Shown in pieces: positions 24,401 through 34,428 of a DNA stretch of 64,000 bases. A program made the position numbers and the translations under genes. The notes under the pieces are model-generated. The model was given only the letters and a program-made list of their open reading frames with translations, searched no databases and had not been told where the DNA came from. The stretch spans positions 682,001 through 746,000 of the forward strand of contig NC_089194.1 in assembly GCF_947507565.1 (NCBI RefSeq). The letters are read 5' to 3'. The DNA is from Oscarella lobularis (taxonomy: Eukaryota; Porifera; Homoscleromorpha; Homosclerophorida; Oscarellidae). Within the stretch, counting starts at the first letter, position 1; each line of letters opens with the position of its first letter.

Positions 24401-27400
24401 GCGCGGCCATCTAATGCTCGGGTGTCAGATAAAACAAATGACTTGATCCAAGAAAAGGTATTTTGATCTTTACGAATCACGTGGTCATACTTGGCGTAGT
24501 CTAAAAAAACAATAATAAGATACGCCGCCGAAGAATATTAGTAAACGTAAACCTTTAGAATTAAGCGGAACATGCAACACTCGCGGCCGTTCCCCTTTCC
24601 TCTTGCTAAAAATGAATTCTCTAAAAACGTCGTTTCTTTCGTTGGTAAATTTGTATTCGTAGGGAATGCTTTTATCAACAAGGCTCTCCGGCAGATAATA
24701 CTGGCCGATCAGAAGAGCCATATGTCCTTCATGTAGACGGCTAAATTATGGTTATAGAAACGTGATTCCGAATAGCGCAGAAACGAACCACTTACAAAGA
24801 ACGCTCAAATGCCATTTTGACACGGTTCGGCGGCTTATTCGCAATCGATAGTTCAATAAAAATGTGTCTGGTTGCATCACTTCTAGCGCTGTAGCCCCCC
24901 CATTCAGAAGGATCAACTAACGCGTGAAAAGTAACCAAGACATTATCAACCGACCTATAAAGTTAAAGAGGTACGAATGTGCATTAATAGCTGACACCGA
25001 ATTGGACATACGTTTCCCGCTCCGGCTGCACATCGACTGGCTCTTGGGCCATGAAAAACACTTCAGAAGAATCGTCGTCAATACCCTGACGAGCCTCCTC
25101 AAAAATTTCTGTTGGACTGTTACGTTTCGAAGCGGCATCGCCATTTTTGTCGTCATCGCCCAAAAAATCATTCTCTTCACTCGCTTAAAAAATGGAGGCT
25201 TTTGAAAGAAGTTAAAACAGTCTAAAACTTGCAAACTTTCAAGAAGAAAAGAGCTTGATAACTGAAACTGCAGCTCGTTTTGATCTCCACACTTTACTTC
25301 ACTATCATTAGGCTTGTCTGTTGCAGGGGTTGTCTCTTTCAAACTACCTGCGAAACAAAAGATTTCAACAATGCTTTTTGCAATAAATCAAGTAGGATAG
25401 TTCCAGCATGCATTTGAAGGGGCCACTACCATCCGGATATGCATAACGCCGATACATTCATCGAAAAAACTATCAGCCTGTGTTTTACCAGCCTCGTGCA
25501 TGGTGCTACCATGTCGCATGCATACCTGGTGAAGAAGCTAATTGGTCTTTGCTACTCAATTGATCTGGGGTTCGTTTTTCGCTGTGCGGAGACCTTAATT
25601 ATTAAGTAAATTCGTAAGACACGTCTCACTCCACTTAAAAATTACTGTTGGATCGGTTCGCCTGTTCTTTGCATTTCTTCGCAAATTGGGTGTTCTTGTT
25701 TCGCTAAAAAATGATAATTCTCAGAAGATAAGAAAAGGAAACATCCTAAAACCTTTAGCTGAAGTTGAGGAATCAAGTCCTAGTACATCTATGAGTTTGT
25801 ACTTAAAGCCACCTCTCAATTCCATTTCTTGCAAATCCAGTAGCGAAATTTTTTCTACTGTCTTCATATCTCTAAAACCAAATTCGCAAAACTTTTGAAA
25901 GAGGTCTTGACAGTTAATTCTGTTGAGAAAGTTCATCACTTCCTTTTCGCCTAATATAGCATTTAAGAAGAAAAGGGAATGCCAAAATGTAAACATTTTT
26001 AAAATCCGATGGGCACCTTGCGGGCAATCGCTTAAAGCAACGCTCTGTTGTCTTCCTGTACCACTGCGATCTAGATGCAGAGAGTACTGTTAACATTGCC
26101 TTGCCTGCAATTCCATTACACCAACTTGGTTGCTTGCCTTGCGGTTGAAAGGCACCTAAAAGGATCAACGTTTTTGTAAGAAAAGGAAAAAGCGGAAAAG
26201 GATATACCAGTAGAAAAGGTCCCCAAGCTTTGCGCAGAAGCAAAAGCGTGCCCCCTCGTCTCTTCAGTCTGCGATGTCGGATTAACCATCACACTAGTGC
26301 TTGACGCGTTCAGGGCAGCTTTTTCATCCTGAGAAGCTTAGTTAGGCGCATAAAGAAAGAGATAAATCTTCCCTACGCCATTTCCAAAGGACTCGAGATT
26401 ATCAACATCTAATTCAGGCTTCAGAACAGATTTTTTCTCTGATGTATGCAATAAATCTAATGAGCCCGACTTTGGAAAATTAAACTTTCTCCTATAGCAC
26501 CTTTGCTACCTAAACTCATATCGGCCTCGTTGTGTTTCTCCAAAGAAAGCTGAAGAGTGAGGCTATTGCTCTTATGAAGACTTTCGCTGCTAGGCAATCT
26601 GCTAGTAGCTAATGCCTCGCCGTCAACCGTCTCTTTTCCAAACTGATCAGTGCCTAACAACATATCAGAAAAGTGAAAGAGAAGAAAAAACTCTCGGCTA
26701 GTATCTCACCGCTTGCACCCAAGGCTTCTAGTACAATGTCGGCCTGAAAATCCGTCCCTGTTTGCTCGCGGTCAGCTACATCTTCAACAGGAATTTTGCC
26801 TTAGCGAACTACAAATTCATTGGTACCTTCTGTCAGGTTTGCCGCAGGCGGAGTCGGTGAAGACTGGGTATCTATAATAGAAGAAGTACCTCTTATACAT
26901 TTCGTTGTTACGACTAGCCCCGGTCAGACCAGTTCCAGAAACGTCGTTCCCTGAAGCGTTTTTTTCTGTAGCAGGACCCTCACTACTAGTAGGCGTTCGT
27001 GAGCCAGAAGACGAGTGCCCGGGTTCGAAAACTGGAGCCGAGGTCACTGGTAGAATAAAAGAATCACTGAGAAAACGATAACAACAGAATGCCCTCACAG
27101 CCGACAACTTCTACTTCGCAATGCGCTGTAAAAACAGAACATGAGAGCCGTGCGAAAACGGGAATGCCTACTTCCACTACCTTGGTCATTCGTTTCTAGA
27201 GATTTATCTTTGAACACGTCCTCCGAAGGTAACGAAGAATTTTCAAACGAAGCATTTGAAGCACTCGATTCAAACGTAGACGTGCCTAATACGAAAATCG
27301 AAAAATAATCCTAGAACTCTCCAAAAGTTGCACCTTTAGGGCTTCCAACTTTAACTCCAGAAGTAGAAAAGCCAAAAGCATGATCTTGGCATTCTGTTAC

Positions 27401-28085
27401 ACCTGCTTCGTCTACGCTTCCAACTTGGATGTTTTCCAAAGCGTTTTGTTCAACATGCTTACCATTCGAGACATCAGTAAGCACCTCACTCCCTTTCCTG
27501 CAATCAAAACAAAATTTCTAAAAGTCTTGCTATCTTTTGGGGAATCAGACACTTAAAAACGTTTACGTGAAGTCACTGACAACAAGCCATTATTTCACGA
27601 GAACGAAAGCTATAGCATCACGTGAGAATTTTAAAGATCACGTGAAGCCATACAAACAGCACGCGGAGAGAATATCTTCTTTTGACGGTAAAAAATGCAG
27701 GTTTGTTTTGTAGCTATGCAATTCTACGCAGCTCTTAGACCACCCGCACAGAAAGTAATGTAATTTAAAAAGTGCACTCCCACACTTACTTCGTAGAAAG
27801 CGGGGTAGGCGTTTCCGGATTTTCCCGCTCTGCAGCTAGACAAGGCTTCGGTACAAAACATACCTTTAACCAAGGGAAAACCGGTTTACGGTCTAAATTG
27901 TTGCCATTGTCACTAGAATCATTAGCCGGGATGTCAGATTCCACGACTTTATCTACCCGGAAAAGAAAAAAATCGTTCAAAGAAATACAGGCAAGAGCTA
28001 TACGCCAGTAAAACAAACACGTGGCCGAGTTACCTAGCTCAGACAATTGAATGTCATCAACTTTGACCACCGACTCGTCATCCAT
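7182..28085 (-). CDS. Gene A: RNF213-like giant AAA+ ATPase / E3 ubiquitin ligase
   Basis: A multi-exon minus-strand gene with the full RNF213 order: disordered N-terminal exons (26.3-28.1 kb), SAM domain (25753-25950), CBM20-like module (24.5-24.95 kb), helical stalk (21.2-24.5 kb), a 5.2-kb motor exon with AAA2-AAA4 (15848-21020), linker exon (13565-15792), RING (12234-12440), RZ finger (about 10050-10432) and C-terminal helices ending ...RDHPQYH at the stop 7182-7184. The known family builds one dynein-like ATPase ring with an E3 module and acts in the cytosol. Every core exon has a counterpart in gene B. Start at 28085 (ATG) is a guess: it follows ttgtgcag, so it might instead be an internal exon. 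Introns are mostly 40-70 bp. Walker motifs, RING and RZ ligands look intact, so the gene appears functional. Confidence 0.88.
10050..10432 (-). CDS. Gene A: RZ zinc finger exons
   Basis: A 35-nt microexon (10432-10398) reads CCEGHKYFIDD. The next exon (10342-10257) begins CGNADESSQCFCGAIIG, and after a 58-bp intron (10256-10199) the frame continues TDKGHILGEPRDREQF to 10050. Together they give the RZ pattern C-x3-H ... C-G-x6-C-x-C-G-x2-I-G. In vertebrate RNF213 this finger carries the cysteine and histidine needed for ubiquitylation of lipid A and other non-RING activity. The preceding exon carries FLPTMPDDD, as in gene B. The 58-bp intron is absent from B. Confidence 0.8.
10561..12194 (-). 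CDS. Gene A: helical exons between RING and RZ
   Basis: Exons read AWLALQSNQSDSLIRPLFTLM (about 10632-10890), PDNFLVFGKEYFVLRRATAQ (about 11100-11232), SQLLFFLLKQLTWRRGADFW with GLEWLDDLVSEFST (11292-11690), VIYIQCVE (about 11735-11900) and FFMEIVAVYTF (12194-11910). Gene B has matching exons at 53241-54760. In the family this is the shell that links the RING to the C-terminal domain. Donors such as GTTGAG-gtagat are normal here, unlike the GC donor of gene B at the same junction. Confidence 0.7.
12234..12440 (-). CDS. Gene A: RING finger exon
   Basis: The exon starts after tttctatag and reads GKECAICHEPWRDP, LPCRHVYCLSCIRQWMD and NCPLCESEL. This is C-x2-C, C-x-H-x2-C-x2-C and C-x2-C, a complete C3HC4 RING-HC finger that would bind two zinc ions and an E2 enzyme. 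Donor at 12233-12232 (gtaagtagc). Gene B has the matching exon at 52991-53170. Confidence 0.9.
12733..13509 (-). CDS. Gene A: exons between linker and RING
   Basis: Exons 13509-13337 (HELVEKSKLGKVIDYAEKAA ... HDYVHMVYKPRGKRDFN), about 13286-13050 (LVSSAIIAGFKEIAADPN, VHVAHDFIKSRLSNFV) and about 13002-12730 (LDLIALTEFLKRLQSSLS ... RTARLLLTLIDAKITFL). Each has a clear partner in gene B (51679-52598). Gene B has an intron inside the last part (52431-52495) where gene A reads through. Confidence 0.75.
13565..15792 (-). CDS. Gene A: post-motor linker exon (AAA5-AAA6 region)
   Basis: One exon of 2228 nt, opening SLVKMVVSLCKRIGREPT after cgtctgtttag. It includes SRYLLLLTENYAAL, GSSFPKDQEYTQVCRNINR, KTVVLLNLDKTYESLYDALN, LILIADRDAVYNKFPTPLIN and MEKHCLSI. 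These match gene B exon 49359-51643 closely and resemble the degenerate AAA5/AAA6 modules and hinge of RNF213. No Walker motif is visible in it. Confidence 0.85.
15848..21020 (-). CDS. Gene A: motor exon with AAA2-AAA4
   Basis: One 5173-nt exon (acceptor tttatatgcag, donor ctacag-gtacgtc). AAA2 shows SLRSGVGKSL near 19210. AAA3 has Walker A GETGCGKTRLI (about 17955-17985), Walker B VLFFDEANTTEAV (about 17290-17325) and sensor AACNPYRKH. AAA4 has Walker A VGKPGSSKSLAK (about 16410-16445) and Walker B VVLDEVGLAEDSP (about 16200-16230). In RNF213, AAA3 and AAA4 are the ATP-using units, and both look intact. Between Walker A and Walker B of AAA3 is an acidic Ser/Glu-rich insert of roughly 150 residues (about 17430-17910) that gene B lacks. 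An intron at the end of AAA4 in gene B is absent here. Confidence 0.9.
21250..24480 (-). CDS. Gene A: N-terminal stalk exons
   Basis: Exons include 24480-24225 (IRKDQNTFSWIKSFVLSD, IPNWTGFSPTGSVKM), about 24166-23930 (VLADIVKPKIDHLKK), 23855-23631 (LIAMPLIHLLTESILPYG), several around 22.9-23.6 kb, 22707-22510, 22433-22318, 22260-21950 and 21858-21304 (LVTPVIECWKGVSERLRNG). They are alpha-helical, with no enzyme motif, and align in order with gene B exons 40947-44335. In RNF213 structures this is the long stalk leading to the motor. Confidence 0.7.
24553..24954 (-). CDS. Gene A: CBM20-like beta-sandwich module
   Basis: Exon 24954-24796 reads VLVTFHALVDPSEWGG ... HIFIELSIANKPPNRVK, and the next exon (about 24722-24553) reads LIGQYYLPESLVDKSIPYEY and FREFIFSKRKGE. 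The V-x-F-H-A, charged strand and P-Y-x-Y-x-F pattern matches gene B at 40288-40893 and resembles the starch-binding CBM20 fold reported in RNF213. Sugar or glycogen binding is inference. Confidence 0.65.
25753..25950 (-). CDS. Gene A: SAM domain exon
   Basis: A 198-nt exon (phase 1 at both ends) reads VMNFLNRINCQDLFQKFCE, GFRDMKTVEKISLLDLQEME and FKYKLIDVLGL. This is a complete five-helix SAM pattern (F-L-x3-x-C-x2-L-F-x3-F ... L-x2-L-x2-L). SAM domains self-associate or bind partners. Gene A has one, gene B two. To my knowledge human RNF213 has none. Confidence 0.75.
26270..28085 (-). CDS. Gene A: disordered N-terminal short exons
   Basis: A run of small exons, mostly starting and ending in phase 1, encodes Ser/Thr/Glu/Asn-rich text with no fold: MDDESVVKVDDIQLSELG (28085-28034), ESDIPANDSSDNGNN (27952-27864), ERENPETPTPLST (27829-27790), VEQNALENIQVGSVDEA (about 27470-27400), FESSASNASFENSSLPSE (about 27290-27170), FEPGHSSSGSRTPTSSEG (about 27045-26890), VEDVADREQTG (about 26815-26710) and FGKETVDGEALATSRLPSS (about 26650-26515). 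Matching short exons begin gene B. Order and borders are approximate and some may be skipped. Confidence 0.5.
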
Positions 28086-29410
28086 CTGCACAAATACCGC
28101 CTGAAAAGCCTCTACTATCTACTATTTAGCCTTAATTACGCCAAAAACAATGCGGAGTCTGAAAAGACTGCGAGACTGTCCAGACTTGCGATTCAACTTC
28201 GAGGGCGACCTTCGAGAAGGATGACGGTGACAAAATGACAAAGCCAAGGTAATGCAATCAAAAGTGACAGCTCAAACCTAATTAGTCACAACCCTGGACG
28301 AAGTGCACGCTGTAGTTTGAACCATATGGCTGGTACAGTATTAGTAGTCTCCCATCGAAGACTACATTCTTTGTCTCCACGTAATAGTTCCCATCACCCA
28401 AGTCATCTTCATTCTGAAGGCCGGGTATGCAATAATAACTCCACTCTACTCCTTTCAAGGTCGTTATTCTCGTGGTCGAACGCCTTAAAAATTAATTCCT
28501 TTTAAGCACCGCACTCCACGTTTAATTTCTCACTAAATTTACGCTTTTTACGTGTATGGGTCCTTGTCATCTTTTCCAAAAATTACCTTTGTTATGATCA
28601 CTTTGATATGCTCTCCTCTTTGCTGGCATCATCTTCATCCCACGATGATTCTCTCACTTTATACCGCGTATATTGCCGCCACTCGGCCACCAAGCCTTAG
28701 CCTCACTTGACAACAACACATCTATTCAAAACCTCATCTTCCTCATCAAAAGAATTGAAATATTGAACAATATCAGTAGCGCCCTCGGAATCAGAGCCAA
28801 ATGTTCTTTGGAACGACGCTTGGCTACAGTTCTTGGTATATGGTGCAGTATCTATCGCTCAATTCAAAGTTGAAGATGAGCAAGTTCCAGATCGAACGTT
28901 GCGGTCGTTCTCTTTTGAGACCTAAAAACTTACATTCAAACAATTAGAGGACGATTGAGGCGAGCTGCAGTAAATAAATAAATAAATAAAAATAAACAGA
29001 CGATATTAGAAGGGTAGTGCATTGCACGTAGTCTGGCACAAAGACATGATCAGGGCCCCCTAGCTGTTATTTAGGCTCGCTGTAGACACAACTCCTCTCT
29101 CCTCTATCTGGCTAGAACATCTCACACTAACTCAAACGACGATACGACGTCGACTGTTCTAAAAGCACGCAGCGCGATGAAGTTTCTTGGTTCACAACTA
29201 AAAATCCCGGACATCAACACGGAGAAACTGAATTTCGAACCACTTTATCGTTTATCTACTTTCTGCCTAAATATAACGTTCCGTTTCTTCTTTATCTTAG
29301 AACACAACAGAGGTTTCTCGCCATCAAATTGAATCACCGGTGCCTTAATTCTGAAGTGCTCGTGCGAATCGGCTACGCTTGCGAAGACGACGAGGCCTAA
29401 AAACATCTAC
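28086..29410. other. Intergenic region 5' of gene A
   Basis: No gene is supported. It is the gene A side of the space between the divergent genes. A simple (AAAT)n stretch lies at about 28971-29003. No clear TATA box was fixed. The target duplication of the transposon (GTAGCCATG) is at 29411-29419. Confidence 0.5.
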
Positions 29411-29419
29411 GTAGCCATG

Positions 29420-29628
29420 TAGCCTCGCGTAGCCAGGCCCTTCTCCCTGCTCTCCCGTATGTCCACGGGAGGGGAGAAGGGCCTGGTATCTGGAAAATCA
29501 CGTGGTGCCCCCTTTTGGGGGTGCGGTTGGTATGACGCGGTAGGATGTGACGCCTCTCTGATAAGTGCTAATAAAGTTGACCTTTTCAAACGATCGCGCG
29601 CGTCTCCAACATGGCTGAAAGCGTATCG
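29420..29628 (+). repeat. Left terminal inverted repeat (209 bp)
   Basis: Starts TAGCCTCGCGTAGCCAGG and ends AAAGCGTATCG. It contains a subterminal hairpin (29433-29486, arms CCAGGCCCTTCTCC/GGAGAAGGGCCTGG) and the start codon of the transposase gene (29611). Confidence 0.95.
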
Positions 29629-32402
29629 TCCATGCAGACAAACGATTGGAATACACGCTGTTTATGGTCATTATTTTCTTCCAAAAACACGGATCTGTTA
29701 CTTTTAATTGGCGTACTTCCGGCAGGCTGCGCGACCAGTTTGAGGATTCCCCTTCCAATTCCGTATTAGTGTCGGACGTGCAGGCTCTGTTTCGCAGCCA
29801 GTATGGCCCTCTCAGCCACGTTGAAGTCGGGAATGCCACGCGCGCCGCTTTTCCTGCCCTCAAAAGAGTGAAAAGAGGCAGAAATTACGTCTACGCTGGG
29901 ATTAGGAAAAAGATAAGAAAAGAACAGGACCCAGCCGGCATTTCGAACACAACGCCAAGTCACGCTGGTAGGTTCGGTTCCGTTTTGGCGTACACTCTTA
30001 TAACATCATTTCTCAGATCTGTGTGACATACCGTGGGATTCAGTCATTGACTCACTGGGCCTTGAGTTGGATCAACTGGTTGCTCTAGGATGCGATATAA
30101 ATGGATTTCTCGATTTTCGTGTTATCATTAAACGCACCGCTCCTATGCTGTATAACGTTCTGCGCCGTGTGATGAAATCTCCAACTTCACACACGAGCAA
30201 TGTCGACGTCGACGACCACGACAACGATGACGCCGGTCTGGGACTTTCTGCAGCTCTAGTCTTATCGATATTGATGAAAAATCGATCGTCATCAGACATA
30301 GCACTATGGCTTCCAACATTGATATCCAAGTTTCTTATTAGCAATTCTGCGAGCAAACAGGTATTGTTAATTAATCTACTTGGGTGTGAGTGATATCAGT
30401 TTCCTTGCCAAAAAGGTAATGAGATGTATGAACACTCTTGGAGTCTCAACATCCTACAGCCACAGTTGGAGGCATCTGAAAAGCATAGCCGACAATATGG
30501 CTGTTCCTGTCTCTGAGAATAACAAAGCTCGAGTTTTAGCGTACGACAATCTCAATATCACTAAGCATGTCGGCCATGAAAGGACTGGTACGACTCATGC
30601 TTTCTGTTTTACTTTTTTCCACTGATATATTTTTTCAAGATAAACGCCTTGAACGTTGGGACATGACTACACGACTAGTCATTGACTTTGATGAGGCTCT
30701 TCCGGAAGTGCCACCTGACACTAGGCTGGTAAAACGTTATTTTATTTGTATACGTGCCTGATGTATACGTACAGGCACGTTCACGTCATTTGCTGGACGA
30801 AGCTGCTATTTTGCCATCCTTGTCCGACAACGACCACTTGTTTCTAAACGGAGTGAACTACATCAAACGGTTCCTGATAAATAATTTTCCAGCCTTTTCT
30901 CAATTGCGACGTTTCTGCCCAACATTGCAATCTTTCAAAGTCCCATGCAAACCAAAAATTTCTCCCCTTGAAATACTGGATGTGAACGAGGGCTGCAGAG
31001 ATGGGAACATTCGTGTTCTCGACGTCTTTGCTAGTGATCTAGGAAAAAAGGACGACACAGCAGTGGTATGTGCCCTCTGCTACATCAGGTTAAATAATAA
31101 TCATTTATAGAACGTTGTCGGAGACCAGCTCACGTGCAAAAACATCCGCGGGGCCAAGCGAATCAGAAGGCCTGAGCCAATAGGTGTAAACAAGCTAAAC
31201 TGGGCCAAAGAATCACCTGGTACGTATGTTCTTGCTAAAATTTACTTACATCGTACTCATCGTAGGTGACTTTCATTTTATGTGGGAGTGCCTATGCCTT
31301 TGCCTAGAAACGTTTTGGGGTGACACTGATACCAAAGGCTCACTCTGTCACCTCAAAGACGCTCTAGGGTTGTCAATGGTAGACAAGAGAGGAAAAAAAT
31401 TTCAGCAAGCTGACGAATTTTTTCTACACGTTAGTACAGCACATTCTACCAGTCAAATACCTTGTTTTTCTGACATTTTGCTAGGTTTTCCAAGGGCATC
31501 TAATTCTGGCTACTTGCAATCACCTTGGAATGACAACAAAAGACGACAACTACGAAATCAAAGAAGATGACAAGGAGAGATGGTTTGAGGCAACGGCGCG
31601 GAACCTCTTTGCTGTGACGATTCAAGTGAAAAATCCGTCTTTTCCCGAGATCAGTACGGACGACGTGTACGCCTCTCACAGGGCGTTACTGCACATGGGA
31701 TTTCTTTACTTAAATCTCAGAGATGCTATTCGCTACGAAAACGGGCCTGAAATAATCAGGATGTGGCGATTTTGGCTTCTCCCGTTTCTTGGTGGGCACA
31801 AGGTTAACTACGCAAACGAAGCGGCGAATCTTTTGGCCAACCTCGCGGCTGATTGGTCTCCAACTGTTGCCTACGTTCACACTAACTTTCGCACAGTCAA
31901 TATGTCAGGGAAGAAAGGAGGAGGGAAGCCAATTGACCAGCTAGTTGAGCACTACAATTTGTAAGTCCTCTCTTAGTGCTGTTTTGATAACGAAAACTGT
32001 TTGTTCAGGCTTATCAAGAATACGGTGCGCTCTAGTGGGGCAAATCTAACAAAAGCGCACGTAGCTTTGGTCTCCAAAGTAGCGTACCATCTCTTGGAGG
32101 CCGACAGAGAATGCGAAACGTCACTAGGGATCTACAGACCTGCTAAGCACACGACCACTTCTTCAGAAAACGACATTTCAAGAATAGTTACCATTCTGAA
32201 CGATTCAGGAGTTGCACAGTTGAAAGAGCAAAGACAGTCTTCGTCGCACGGATTTTCTGACCCCAGAAGGCTAGGCATAAGAAAGGTAGAGGAGGGATGG
32301 CTTAGGAAATACCTGCAGAAGGAAGAATTCGACGTTCCCACAGCAACCCACGAAATCCCTAGGAGAAATATTGAGAATATAGAGGATTTCATCGAATTGT
32401 AA
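29611..32402 (+). CDS. DUF6589-like transposase
   Basis: Multi-exon gene whose ATG lies inside the left inverted repeat (MAESVS). A 62-bp intron (about 29662-29723) restores frame to DQFEDSPSNSVLVSDVQALF and GPLSHVEVGNATRAAFPAL, which looks like a winged-helix DNA-binding part. Later exons read RVLAYDNLNITKHVGHERT (about 30535-30590), DVFASDLGKKDD, NVVGDQLTCKNIRGAKRI (about 31111-31165), GDFHFMWECLCL and LCHLKDALGLSMVD, VFQGHLILATCNHLGM, YANEAANLLANLAADW, and VNMSGKKGGGKPIDQLVEHY, then VRSSGANLTKAHVALVSK, stop 32400-32402. The YDN, VGDQLT, HLKD and N-x-G-x2-G-G ... D-x-L-x-E-H series is typical of DUF6589 proteins. The acidic triad of an RNase-H-fold transposase is probably YDN, GDQ and a later Glu; that is inference. 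Introns are 40-70 bp. Confidence 0.82.
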
Positions 32403-32437
32403 CTCTCTTTTTGTTATTGATCTTATAGATAAACACA

Positions 32438-34228
32438 CTAACAATGATCGTGCTCTATTGAATTTTCTGGAAAATGAAGTGCATGAAACAACGATGCCGC
32501 AAAACGCTTTTGAACACCAGGAATTCTCTCTGCGTCAGAAACGGTACGGATACTGGAACTGACGTCTATTATCTTTTCTAGCAGCGCGTTGCTTGCAACT
32601 CCTTCCACTCCTAAGGAGAACATCCGGTGGGCTTCAGCTTCCCGTCGTCTCCACGAAACCAGTCGACGAGCCAGAAGGTTCCTCATGTAAGTAGAAACGT
32701 GGGTTTTTACTTGAGGCTGCTGGTCGTTCTGGCCACGGTGCATTCGGCGTTTTCTAGGCCTCGTTTTTGAGTAAACAAACAATTTGTTAGGATCGTCTTG
32801 ATCAAAGTCACAGTGGTAGCAACAGGGAAAGTCTCTCTGGCTATCAGCGTCGTAGGACGAATCAAGCAGTTGGCAGAAGCGTTCTCGGATACATCGTTTA
32901 CTGGTAATTAGGGTTGATACGGACGAATCGACTGTCTTTCCTCTTAGACTCAGCGACTTGTATAACAGGACGCAGGTGGACGACTTACCATCTCTTCCAG
33001 CTCTCCCAAAAATTTGGTAAACTTCCATTACTGAACGTGGGACGCCATAGTAGAGCACTAGCCGAACATCACTCACGTCGATACCCTTGAACATACATTA
33101 ATTAAGGTTCACGAAAACATTATCAGATGGTTCTGGTACCATTCCAAATCCTATAGTGGCGATAACCACTGTCACCTTTCCTGCCCGGAAATCTTCCTCT
33201 GTTTGTCGTTTAGTCCCGTATGTAAGAGAGGAGTGGTGAATGGCAACTTTTCCAGACCAGCAGAGTATCTCCCAGAGAGTCGTAGCTAATGCCTTTGTTC
33301 CAACATAGATTATGGTTTTCACACTTCGATCCTCTCGAAGCATGGTCGTAATTGGCTCCAGTGTTGCCTATCAGTAATAGTTTGAAACAGTCCGCCTAGA
33401 AAAATGTACAACACCGTACCTCGTCATTGATCTTCATTGATAAGAACATAAAAAACAAATTCGGACGATTCAGAGGCTTTTCTATGAACACTGGGTGGAC
33501 CATGTTCAACTTTGTCCTAACGTCCTTTAATTGAGGTCGTGTAATTGTGGCTGTAAGAATCATGATGGGGCAGTTGCAGTGAGACCTCACAGACCCAATT
33601 TTGCAATAATTCGGTCGAAAATTGGCCCTAGCATCATAGAGTTACAATAGTAAAGTGATGACTCTCTCTAACCATTCAGTCACACAATGGGCTTCGTCAA
33701 CTGCAATCAGCTTCACTCGATCTCCTACTCTGGTGCGCATAAGGGTTAGCCACTTTGAGCTTACAACGCACTCGGGTGATAGATAAACTATAACAAATTG
33801 AGAGGTATAAAAATGAATGAGTTTAGCATATAAATTACAGTATTGGCAGCAATTCAGAACACACTCAGGAATTTCCTCCAATTGGGACACAGATACACAT
33901 GACACTGCACTCAGTCCCAATGTCTGGAGTTTGGCTACCTGGAAAAACGGTTGGGTATAGCAAGTGCAAATTGAAAATGTAGGTTTTTCACCTGTTCTAT
34001 CATTAGCGCATGCAATGGGCTGACGATAAGGCAGCACGATGAAGGCCCGCATAGCAAAGGTGGCAGTTGATAGCAAAGGGATTTACCACCGGCAGTAGTC
34101 AGCTTGACCACAACATCTTTGCCATCCGCTACTGCTTCAATCGCTTCTAGCTGTCCGTCGCGAAACGACTGGAGACCGAAGACTTCCCTAAGAAGCCGTG
34201 TTGCTTTACGCGATACGCTTTCAGCCAT
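32438..34228 (-). CDS. RecQ-like superfamily II DNA helicase of the transposon
   Basis: Starts at ATG 34228-34226, inside the right inverted repeat (MAESVSRKATRLLREVFG). Motif 0 is FRDGQLEAIEA, motif I is TTAGGKSLCYQLPPLL, motif II is AVDEAHCVTEW (about 33665-33700), motif III is IMILTATIT, motifs IV-VI are TIIYVGTKA, VVIATIGFGM and QIFGRAGRDG. A RecQ zinc-binding segment follows (RCIRERFCQLLD ... CCYHCDF). After removal of four or five short introns no break is seen, with stop at 32438. It would unwind DNA 3' to 5', presumably during transposition. It resembles RecQ more than the PIF1 helicases of Helitrons. The gene is convergent with the transposase. Confidence 0.88.
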
Positions 34229-34419
34229 GTTGGAGACGCGCGCGATCGTTTGAAAAGGTCAACTTTATTAGCACTTATCAGAGAGGCGTCACATCCTACC
34301 GCGTCATACCAACCGCACCCCCAAAAGGGGGCACCACGTGATTTTCCAGATACCAGGCCCTTCTCCCCTCCCGTGGACATACGGGAGAGCAGGGAGAAGG
34401 GCCTGGCTACGCGAGGCTA
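34211..34419 (-). repeat. Right terminal inverted repeat (209 bp)
   Basis: Reverse complement of 29420-29628 with no difference found. It holds the helicase start codon (34228-34226) and the same subterminal hairpin (34353-34406). The target copy GTAGCCATG follows at 34420-34428. Confidence 0.95.
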
Positions 34420-34428
34420 GTAGCCATG

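Larger units (their letters stand above)
29420..34419. mobile_element. DNA transposon with DUF6589-like transposase and RecQ helicase (Academ/AcademH-like)
   Basis: Exactly 5000 bp bounded by inverted repeats of 209 bp (29420-29628 and 34211-34419) that I read as identical, with the 9-bp direct repeat GTAGCCATG outside each end (29411-29419 and 34420-34428). Two genes converge inside: a transposase on plus (29611-32402) and a helicase on minus (34228-32438), only 35 bp apart. Both look intact when spliced. The pairing of a DUF6589-like transposase with a superfamily II helicase is closest, from memory, to helicase-bearing Academ elements; the exact lineage is inference. Perfect repeats mean a recent insertion. 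Confidence 0.88.

Noticed and set aside
29459-29707. Identical short protein readable from both transposon ends
   Set aside because: It is simply the translation of the two inverted repeats, not a gene.
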